Positions 57,275 to 64,000 of a DNA stretch of 64,000 nt are shown here, one piece after another; position 1 is the stretch's first letter, and every line of letters begins with the position of its first letter. This stretch comes from Marinagarivorans algicola (GTDB taxonomy: Bacteria; Pseudomonadota; Gammaproteobacteria; Pseudomonadales; Cellvibrionaceae). The position numbers were made by a program, and so were the translations under genes. The notes beneath the pieces were generated by a model, which made no database searches, was not told the origin of the DNA, and saw only the letters and a program-made list of their open reading frames with translations. The stretch covers positions 35,424 through 99,423 of the forward strand of contig NZ_LGAK01000020.1 of NCBI RefSeq assembly GCF_001292705.1, read 5' to 3'.

Positions 57275-58996
57275 ATGCAAAAAAAAATTATGGCCCGTAC
57301 GGTGCCCAGCAATTCAATGCTTACCGACGTAGCGCCAGTGTTAGCGCGTATTTATGCCGCTCGTGGCGTACTTGATAACGCCCAGTTAGATTATTCGCTC
57401 AAGCATTTATTTAGGCCGAGTCAATTAAAAGGTATTGAACAAGCCTTAACATTATTATTAGCAGCCCGTGCCAAGCAACAGCGCATTTTAATTGTGGGTG
57501 ATTTTGATGCCGATGGCGCTACCAGTACTACCGTGGCGGTGCGTTGCTTACGAGCGCTTGGCTTTAATAGTGTCGATTATTTAGTTCCTAATCGCTTTGA
57601 ATATGGTTATGGCCTAACGCCTGAAATTGTGACAGTGGCTAAGCAATTTGAGCCTGATTTACTGATTACTGTTGATAATGGAATATCCAGTATCGAAGGT
57701 GTTGCCGCTGCACAAGCGGCGGGTATGAAAGTATTAGTAACCGACCATCACTTGCCTGGAGCTCAGCTTCCTAGTGCTGGTGCTATTGTCAATCCGAATC
57801 AGCAAGGCTGTGAGTTTCCGACTAAAAATTGTGCAGGCGTCGGTGTTATATTTTATGTTTTAAGTGCTTTGCGCGCTGCAATGCAATCGGAGTACTACAG
57901 TCAAAAACCAGCCCCTAATTTTGCTCAATTTTTAGACCTAGTATCACTGGGTACCGTGGCTGATGTGGTGCCTCTTGATCATAATAATCGTATTTTTGTG
58001 CAGCAAGGTTTGCTACGTATGCGTGCTGGCTTGGCCTGCGAAGGAATTAAAGCCATTGCCAAAGTTGCGGGCCGTGAAATAACCAAATTACGCGCTAGCG
58101 ATTTAGGTTTTATGGTAGGCCCGCGGTTAAATGCAGCAGGACGCTTAGATGATATGAGTTTGGGGATTCGCTGCTTGCTCACCGACGACCCCACTGAGGC
58201 TTTAGCATTAGCTAGCGAGCTAGACGCATTAAATAAAGAGCGCCGAGCTATTGAAGGGTCTATGCAAGCTGATGCAGCCGTTATATTAGAGGCGCTCAAC
58301 CATAACAATGAAGACGAGGCTTTAAGCGGCGTATGTCTTTACCAAAGTGATTGGCATCAAGGGGTGATTGGTATTTTGGCTTCTAGGGTCAAAGATAAAT
58401 TGCATCGCCCTACTATTGTTTTTGCCGATGATAGCGAGAGTATACTAAAAGGTTCAGGCCGCTCGGTGGCAGGTATTCATTTACGCGATGTGCTTGATGA
58501 GGTGGCCGCCAAAAATCCTGGTATGCTCACTAAATTTGGCGGTCATGCTATGGCAGCAGGCTTAAGTTTAGAGAAGCATCACTTGCTCAATTTTCAAAAA
58601 AGTTTTAATGAGGTTGTCGCACAAAAAGCCGGTCAAGAAGGCTTAACTCCTGTGTTATTTACCGATGGGGCTTTAACTTCAGAGGATTTTAATTTGCCAT
58701 TAGCTGAAGCTTTGGAAAATGCAGGGCCTTGGGGGCAAGCCTTCCCCGAGCCTACGTTTAGTGGAGAATTTATTCTAGTTAACCAGCGCATTGTTGGGCA
58801 AAAACATTTAAAGCTGGTGCTAGCATTACCCCAAAACCCACAGCAAACGATGGATGCGATTAGTTTTAATGTGGATGTTTCTGTATGGCCTAACGACACT
58901 TGTCATCGCGTTTTAGTTGTCTATAAACTGCAAGTCAATGAGTTTAATGGTCGCCGTAATGTGCAGCTATTGATAGATTATATCGAAGCTTTGTGA
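57275..58996 (+). CDS. recJ: Single-stranded-DNA exonuclease RecJ
   Basis: RecJ degrades ssDNA 5'-3' in recombination and mismatch repair. At 573 residues the length is normal. DHH phosphoesterase motifs are intact: VGDFDADGATSTTVAV (motif I), TVDNGISS, VTDHHLPG (DHH) and LGTVADVVPL. The DHHA1 motif GGHAMAAGLSLE lies near residue 425. A C-terminal OB fold follows (LVNQRIVGQKHLKL). Confidence 0.96.
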   Translation: MQKKIMARTVPSNSMLTDVAPVLARIYAARGVLDNAQLDYSLKHLFRPSQLKGIEQALTLLLAARAKQQRILIVGDFDADGATSTTVAVRCLRALGFNSVDYLVPNRFEYGYGLTPEIVTVAKQFEPDLLITVDNGISSIEGVAAAQAAGMKVLVTDHHLPGAQLPSAGAIVNPNQQGCEFPTKNCAGVGVIFYVLSALRAAMQSEYYSQKPAPNFAQFLDLVSLGTVADVVPLDHNNRIFVQQGLLRMRAGLACEGIKAIAKVAGREITKLRASDLGFMVGPRLNAAGRLDDMSLGIRCLLTDDPTEALALASELDALNKERRAIEGSMQADAAVILEALNHNNEDEALSGVCLYQSDWHQGVIGILASRVKDKLHRPTIVFADDSESILKGSGRSVAGIHLRDVLDEVAAKNPGMLTKFGGHAMAAGLSLEKHHLLNFQKSFNEVVAQKAGQEGLTPVLFTDGALTSEDFNLPLAEALENAGPWGQAFPEPTFSGEFILVNQRIVGQKHLKLVLALPQNPQQTMDAISFNVDVSVWPNDTCHRVLVVYKLQVNEFNGRRNVQLLIDYIEAL

Positions 58997-59063
58997 GTGT
59001 GAGTCTAGTGCTAATACATATTACTGTTAGCTTAAGACGTATTAAAGTGTCTGCCATCTCATG

Positions 59064-61565
59064 CTAGGTAACTACCTTTTGGTTGCTTTCATTGCCTAGG
59101 TCGCAAGGAAGTATGGGGCTGCTTAGGCTATAGCCTTGCCCGCAAACGGCAGCCATTGGCGTAATGAGTTGACGAATATGGTGTAATGCATCGTATTCGT
59201 TTAACCCTTGAATAAATAGCGTTAGGCCTAAGCTTTGGCAGTAGTGTATTAGTGCTTGCAATAAGTGTGTGCTCGGGCTTTTAGGCTGTAAGCCTTGAGC
59301 AATGGTGGGTAATAACTTGAGGTAAGTTAAGGGCAGGTTTTGCAGTATATCGAGGTTGTTAAGATTGCACTGGCTAATATCTAAACTTATTTGACAATGG
59401 CTTTTTTGCAATAGACTTTGCAGTTTATGAGTAGGATGAGAGTCTGTTTTTTTGATGCTTTTTACTTTTTCGATATGGCCTGTTCTGTTGGAGCTGTAAT
59501 ATTGTGCTAGTACAAAAGGTATTTGTAATATCACTGTGCAATTACCTACATGTTGTTGGCCAATAGTGGTAATTAACGCTTCAAACTCTTGAGGTTCATT
59601 AAATCCGTTATGTGTAATATCTAGCCAGATTTTTATATCGCTTAAATGATGTTGAGTGGCACAATGCTTGAGTGTATTTTTAATGAGCCAGTAGCTTAGG
59701 CTGCGCGTAAAGTGAGGATCTTTTTGAGTGAGTAAAAAATGCCCTTGGTTTATTCGGTAGGCATTGCCCTCTGTCCATTGGATTAGTGGCTCTATTATAA
59801 TGTTTTTTTTGGCGGTTGTTTGCTGGTCATGCAGCGGTACTATACTCCAATAGCGTAAGCTAAATTCATTCGCACTAAGTGCTTTACGTAAGCGTGATGC
59901 TAACTCTTTTTGTTGTTTAAAATTTTGGTGCATGACTGCATCAAAAATACACACATGGTTGTGAGTGATTTTTTGATTTTTTTGCAGTGCTTGCTCGGTG
60001 GCAATGGCGGCATGGCGAATAATATCTTCACCAATGCTGTAAAAGTGATCGCAGTAAACAAGGCCCATAGTTATGGGTAAGCAAATTATGTTTTCTTCTA
60101 GTATAACTTCCTGATTTAGTGTTGAATAAAGTGCTTCACACTCCTCTATAAACTGCTCTTTTGAGTTTAAATTTTCCCGAATAATAATAAATGTATCTTG
60201 ATTTATTTTGGCTAAAAAACTCGTTAAATGGCAGGATTTTTTTAGGCGTAATGCGAAATCTATAATGTAATGATTAGCGGTGCTGTGACCGACCTGTTGA
60301 TTTAAATCTTTTAAATTTTGTAACGTAATTTGGCTTACCGCAAAGCGATAATAGCGGTCGCGACTGGATTTGTTTAAACACTCATCGAGTTTTTTGGCGA
60401 GCAGGGTGCGATTGGGTAGGCTGGTTAAGTTATCGTGAAAGGCTTGGTAGCGCATTTGTATTTCGGCACGCTTGCGCTCGGTGAAATCAAAAGCACTCGC
60501 TAACCATGTTTGTTGCCCGTCATAATTGGTTTGAGTGACGTTAATGTAAGCCCACCTGACTTCGCCACTGCTGCGCGAAAACTCTATTTCTATACCCTTG
60601 CTGGCATTATTTTTAAGCAGCGTGCGATCGTTAAATTGCTGGCTAAAGTCTTCGCCAAAAATAACCGAAATAGGTAATAGCTTAAGTGCCGATTGGTCTA
60701 GTTGCGTGAGTGCTTCGGCGGCCTTGTTGGCATAAATAATAGATTCTCTAAAGGCAAAAATGGCAGCTCCTGTCGATTGGGCTAAAGCTTGAAAGCGGTG
60801 CTCACTCTCATGTAGTGCCGCAATGGCGGCATGTTTGCGATATTGCTGATAGGTTAAAGCAGTAATATCGGCAAGGCTTGCGACGTATTGTTGCTCATCT
60901 GGGTGCCAGTCACGCGTGTTATTGATTTGGTATACGCGCAATACGCCTAAGTATAGGCCGTCGGCTTTAATGGGGGTATCAAGCATGGCTCTCACCGAGT
61001 GCTCCTGCAGGTATTGCAGACTTTGTGGCGTGTTGCCATCATGGTTTGTAGCATCACTAGTTGCAATTACGCGTCGCGTGGCAAGCTCGGCAAAATAGAT
61101 AGGGTTAATCGAGGTGTGAATACTGTTAGCGTGCACAAAGGTATCGCTTTGCTTGTCGTATTCGTGCTCGCATTCGAGTTGGCTTTGGTCGCTATTAAAA
61201 ACCCAGATACCGGCTCGGCAAGCATTTAAGGTATTGGCACAGTTGCGACAAATCTCTTGAAAGGCCACGGCGATATTGACATTATTAGAATGAGCTTTAT
61301 TAGCTTTGGAGTTGTCAGGATTATGAGGGGGTTGGCTGTCTGTTTTGTGGTTAGCATCAAGTGCATGGCTGAGTGTTATTAGGGCCGCATTTTGGCGCTT
61401 AATACGTGCTTGGGTGCGTTTATGTTCGTCGCCATTGAATGCTGCGGAGTCTGCACCAAAGGTCAAGTAAGTGGCGTTAATAACGTCTAATAGTGTTTTA
61501 TCGCTAGGTGATGCGCTTTGTTGGTTGGCTTTAATTTGTTGCTCGAGCAGCGGGTGGTATGCCAT
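59064..61565 (-). CDS. GAF-PAS-GGDEF-EAL protein with degenerate catalytic motifs
   Basis: 833 residues in the order GAF (~90-240; FQEICRNCANTLNACRAGIWVF), PAS (~250-365; AIFAFRESIIYANKAAEAL, ending in the PAC-like ASAFDFTERKRAE), GGDEF fold (~370-530) and EAL fold (~550-820). The GGDEF site reads AKINQDTF and the EAL site reads IEPLIQWTEG, so both catalytic signatures are lost. It probably binds rather than makes or breaks c-di-GMP, or acts as a protein-interaction sensor. No transmembrane segment is seen. A GAGG ribosome site precedes the ATG. Confidence 0.85.
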   Translation of the reverse strand: MAYHPLLEQQIKANQQSASPSDKTLLDVINATYLTFGADSAAFNGDEHKRTQARIKRQNAALITLSHALDANHKTDSQPPHNPDNSKANKAHSNNVNIAVAFQEICRNCANTLNACRAGIWVFNSDQSQLECEHEYDKQSDTFVHANSIHTSINPIYFAELATRRVIATSDATNHDGNTPQSLQYLQEHSVRAMLDTPIKADGLYLGVLRVYQINNTRDWHPDEQQYVASLADITALTYQQYRKHAAIAALHESEHRFQALAQSTGAAIFAFRESIIYANKAAEALTQLDQSALKLLPISVIFGEDFSQQFNDRTLLKNNASKGIEIEFSRSSGEVRWAYINVTQTNYDGQQTWLASAFDFTERKRAEIQMRYQAFHDNLTSLPNRTLLAKKLDECLNKSSRDRYYRFAVSQITLQNLKDLNQQVGHSTANHYIIDFALRLKKSCHLTSFLAKINQDTFIIIRENLNSKEQFIEECEALYSTLNQEVILEENIICLPITMGLVYCDHFYSIGEDIIRHAAIATEQALQKNQKITHNHVCIFDAVMHQNFKQQKELASRLRKALSANEFSLRYWSIVPLHDQQTTAKKNIIIEPLIQWTEGNAYRINQGHFLLTQKDPHFTRSLSYWLIKNTLKHCATQHHLSDIKIWLDITHNGFNEPQEFEALITTIGQQHVGNCTVILQIPFVLAQYYSSNRTGHIEKVKSIKKTDSHPTHKLQSLLQKSHCQISLDISQCNLNNLDILQNLPLTYLKLLPTIAQGLQPKSPSTHLLQALIHYCQSLGLTLFIQGLNEYDALHHIRQLITPMAAVCGQGYSLSSPILPCDLGNESNQKVVT

Positions 61566-61658
61566 GGCTTGGGCCTCATATGCTTTTTATACAGCATAGG
61601 CTATAGCAAGCTAGTCGTTTAAAACGGGTGTGCTGGATGGGCTTAATGGACGCCAGTA

Positions 61659-61976
61659 TTAAAATTTATCGCGCCACATAAACTGTAATATACGGCTAAT
61701 AAATAGTCGTATTTGTGCCAGCATAGCAATCGTAAAGCCAGCCCCTATACTAATGAGGCCAATTAATACGGCAAGCTCTTGGGTTAGTGAGGGGAGTAAA
61801 TGCGTGTTGGCAATAATAATACAGGCCAAGCCCGCTCCAAAAGCAATAACGCCCAAGCGAAACTGCTTAAAAATGGGCTCCAGTGGTGTACTGTAATGAT
61901 TGATCAGTAGCTGTACATAGCGATTATTAACGCGCGGTGCCTTGGTTACAGCTTTGTTTTTAGCTTGAGTATTCAT
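61659..61976 (-). CDS. Small membrane protein of unknown function
   Basis: 105 residues with a basic N-terminus and two hydrophobic helices (LGVIAFGAGLACIIIANTHLL; LAVLIGLISIGAGFTIAMLA) and a basic end. It starts 14 bp after the moaE stop and is probably cotranscribed with moaE. I do not recognise the family. Confidence 0.6.
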   Translation of the reverse strand: MNTQAKNKAVTKAPRVNNRYVQLLINHYSTPLEPIFKQFRLGVIAFGAGLACIIIANTHLLPSLTQELAVLIGLISIGAGFTIAMLAQIRLFISRILQFMWRDKF

Positions 61977-61990
61977 CCGCTAAGTATTGC

Positions 61991-62431
61991 TTAACTATTG
62001 GCTTCTAGCCAGCGCTTGGCTGCTTCTTGGTCTGTTGTTTTTGCCTCAACCCAATGCGCGCCTTCTTTTTTCCAAAATGGCGCGCGCGTTTTTAATAAAT
62101 CAATCATATAATGGCAAGCATCGAAAGCCGCTTGTCTATGGTTGCTAGCGACACCTACAAATACAATTTGCTCACAAGGAGTTAACCGCCCCACACGGTG
62201 TACAATAGTGGCCGCTTGCAGCTGCCATTGCTCTGTGGCTTGCTCGGCAATAGTATTAAGCACAGCTTGCGTCATGGTAGGGTAGTGTTCAAGCTGCATG
62301 GCATGCTCGCCTGCAAACTCCCTAACGAGCCCTGTAAAGGTTACAATCGCGCCTGTTTGGCGATGTCCTCGCAATTGCTCATAAAGGGTGTTTTGGCAAA
62401 AATCATGTGTCTGAATTGTAATGTTAATCAT
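61991..62431 (-). CDS. moaE: Molybdopterin synthase large subunit MoaE
   Basis: MoaE carries the active site of molybdopterin synthase, which sulfurates precursor Z using MoaD. The ATG at 62431 (MINITIQTHDF) gives 146 residues; the frame continues to a TTG at 62461. Signatures are GAIVTFTGLVR, HRVGRLTPCEQIVFVGVASNHRQAAF and the catalytic lysines in RAPFWKKEG. No moaD or moaC is adjacent, which is unusual for this family. Confidence 0.93.
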   Translation of the reverse strand: MINITIQTHDFCQNTLYEQLRGHRQTGAIVTFTGLVREFAGEHAMQLEHYPTMTQAVLNTIAEQATEQWQLQAATIVHRVGRLTPCEQIVFVGVASNHRQAAFDACHYMIDLLKTRAPFWKKEGAHWVEAKTTDQEAAKRWLEANS

Positions 62432-62903
62432 AGGAATAGCTACGGTATTAAATAAGTGCAATTAGTGACATTTAAGCGTTAGGCCAATCACTGTTACTGA
62501 GTAAATCTTTATGCCTTATCGCTATATTGAGGCTTATTAGTGTTGCTGTAAAGAGAGGGGTTTTTTGAGGTTGTATTTTTGTGGGGAATCGAGTATGCGG
62601 TCGGGTATTGCCAGCAAAAAATCGCCGTAAACTCATTTATAAGTAATACTCTGATACATAGTTAAATGCTCAATATTCTGTTGGTAAGCTAACTGCAAAT
62701 AATGTGTTTACTATGTGATTTTTTATTGAATTTGAAACTGTGTTTTTTATTATAACAACAATTACCTTAATTATAATAACACCTTTAATTTTTTCGATAA
62801 TTAGCTTACTGGCTGCGATTGCTATAGATATCTATTTGGGTATTGTGTGATCTAGATGTTTGCTGTTTTTTGATTAAGCGGTGCTAATTATGTCCGATAA
62901 AAA
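62432..62903. other. AT-rich intergenic region, no gene seen
   Basis: These 472 bp include the divergent promoters of moaE and the DUF2157-like gene. Long AT tracts, such as ATTATAACAACAATTACC near 62750, are present. No ORF or repeat was recognised. Confidence 0.4.
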
Positions 62904-63959
62904 ATGTGTTATAAAAGGGAATCGACATTGAATATTACAAAACAGAATATTGATGACGCTGTAGCTGAAAAAATAATTTCATTTGAGCAATCTGAAAAGC
63001 TCATCGAATTTTTGAAGGCACAACCTAATACCCCCTCTAAATTTTATTTTACTCATGTGCTTTATTACATAGGCGGCCTAATTGCTATTGGCGCAATGAC
63101 CCTTTTTATGGGCTTAGGATGGGAGTCTTTTGGTGGTGTGGGTATTGTGTTTATCTCTTTATTTTATGCCTCGGTTGGTTTGAAGCTAACCAACGTTTTT
63201 AAAGCTAAATGCTTAGCTGTTCCGGCGGGAATATGTGGGACTTTTGTTATAGCGTTAACACCGTTAGCGGTGTATGGCCTTCAGCATGCTTTAGGGGTTT
63301 GGCCTGATGACAGTGTGTATCGCGAATACCACAGATACATAAAATGGCATTGGCTCTATATGGAATTAAGTACGCTCGCAGTAGGGGTTATTATTGCCTG
63401 GAGGTATAAATATCCCTTCTTGATGATGCCAATTGCAGTGACTCTTTGGTATTTAACGATGGATATTGCGGTAATGATTGGCGGCGATAATTATAGCTGG
63501 GAGCTGAGAAAGTTAGTGTCTATGTATGCGGGCTTGTTGATGATTGGATTAGCCTTTTGGATTGATATTAGGTCTCAAAATAAAGCCGATTATTCATTTT
63601 GGATATACCTTTTTGGCGTGATCGCTTTTTGGGTTGGAATGACATTCCAATACTCCGATAGCGAGTTATCTAAGTTTATATATTGCGTCGTTAACCTGCT
63701 TATGATTTTTTTTGGTGTATTAGTTATTAGGAGAGTCTTTGTTATATTTGGGGCTATAGGTGTTTCTATTTATATCGGTCATTTAGCCTTAGATATATTT
63801 AGAGATAGTTGGCTATTTCCCATTGTGTTAACCTTGTTTGGGCTATTCGTTGTTTATTTGGGTATACTTTGGCAAAAAAATGAACTTGCAATCACATCAA
63901 AAATAAGAAGCTTTTTACCTGAAGCGTTACGCAAATTATTAGAGTCTAAGCATGCATAG
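62904..63959 (+). CDS. Multi-pass membrane protein, DUF2157-like
   Basis: The ORF of 351 codons starts at ATG 62904; a TTG at 62928 preceded by AAGGGA is an equally good start. The N-terminal ~45 residues (ITKQNIDDAVAEKIISFEQSEKL) are a helical cytosolic segment, followed by about nine or ten transmembrane helices. The layout, with a short N-terminal helix pair before a helical membrane domain, is that of DUF2157 proteins. The function is unknown. Confidence 0.65.
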   Translation: MCYKRESTLNITKQNIDDAVAEKIISFEQSEKLIEFLKAQPNTPSKFYFTHVLYYIGGLIAIGAMTLFMGLGWESFGGVGIVFISLFYASVGLKLTNVFKAKCLAVPAGICGTFVIALTPLAVYGLQHALGVWPDDSVYREYHRYIKWHWLYMELSTLAVGVIIAWRYKYPFLMMPIAVTLWYLTMDIAVMIGGDNYSWELRKLVSMYAGLLMIGLAFWIDIRSQNKADYSFWIYLFGVIAFWVGMTFQYSDSELSKFIYCVVNLLMIFFGVLVIRRVFVIFGAIGVSIYIGHLALDIFRDSWLFPIVLTLFGLFVVYLGILWQKNELAITSKIRSFLPEALRKLLESKHA

Positions 63960-64000
63960 GTCAATAAAAAATAGGCTAATTACTTGGTTTTTTGAGGGCC

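Overview
The window reads as chromosomal DNA of a marine-type gammaproteobacterium with moderate GC. The gene set points there: paired sdhE/ygfX divergent from ygfZ, metK-ahcY-metF with an ArsR-methyltransferase regulator, a YdiJ-type flavoprotein, hom-thrC, recJ and AbgT. A poly-serine linker in a lipoprotein is typical of Cellvibrionaceae (Saccharophagus/Teredinibacter relatives). That family placement is inference. I saw no rRNA, tRNA, CRISPR array or intact transposase gene.

Layout. 1-4266: a type III restriction-modification pair, with mod cut by the left window edge. 4434-12013: recQ, then leftward rsmE, metF, ahcY, metK and a SahR-like regulator, forming the S-adenosylmethionine recycling block. 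A 34-bp perfect palindrome lies just upstream of the regulator. 12292-14134: two spondin-type secreted proteins, one a cytochrome-like lipoprotein. 14313-20651: a DUF4139 protein, an AraC regulator and a large FAD/Fe-S dehydrogenase. 21011-24803: a small DUF1145-like protein and a PepSY / response regulator / histidine kinase / VanZ operon. 24824-27262: two 2-oxoglutarate oxygenases and a membrane protein. 27509-34888: a CzcCBA-type divalent metal efflux operon with a Cys/His-rich protein and a GAF histidine kinase. 35068-39408: ppc and a tandem methyltransferase-fold protein.

39736-42675 is the most interesting locus. It encodes a secreted, repetitive Cys-rich peptide with EGKCG pentapeptides, an MNIO (DUF692) enzyme, an HvfC/DUF2063 partner and a DoxX membrane protein. 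This is an HvfABCX/bufferin-like copper-binding RiPP operon. A 14-bp imperfect hairpin between precursor and enzyme genes may set their expression ratio.

43017-50468: HDOD protein, ygfZ, sdhE, ygfX, queG, a GNAT-nitrilase fusion, a SpoU-family methyltransferase and an exported HAD. 50943-58996: AbgT transporter, hom, thrC, a NIT-like membrane protein and recJ. 59064-63959: a degenerate GGDEF/EAL protein, a small membrane protein, moaE and a DUF2157-like membrane protein.

Two families of dispersed, MITE-like intergenic repeats recur. Family R1 is about 155-165 bp and has two copies with GGGGCGAGG-type inverted ends. Family R2 is about 160-215 bp and has four copies plus fragments, with ends close to GTAACTATTCAG / CTGAATAGTTAC and a variable middle.
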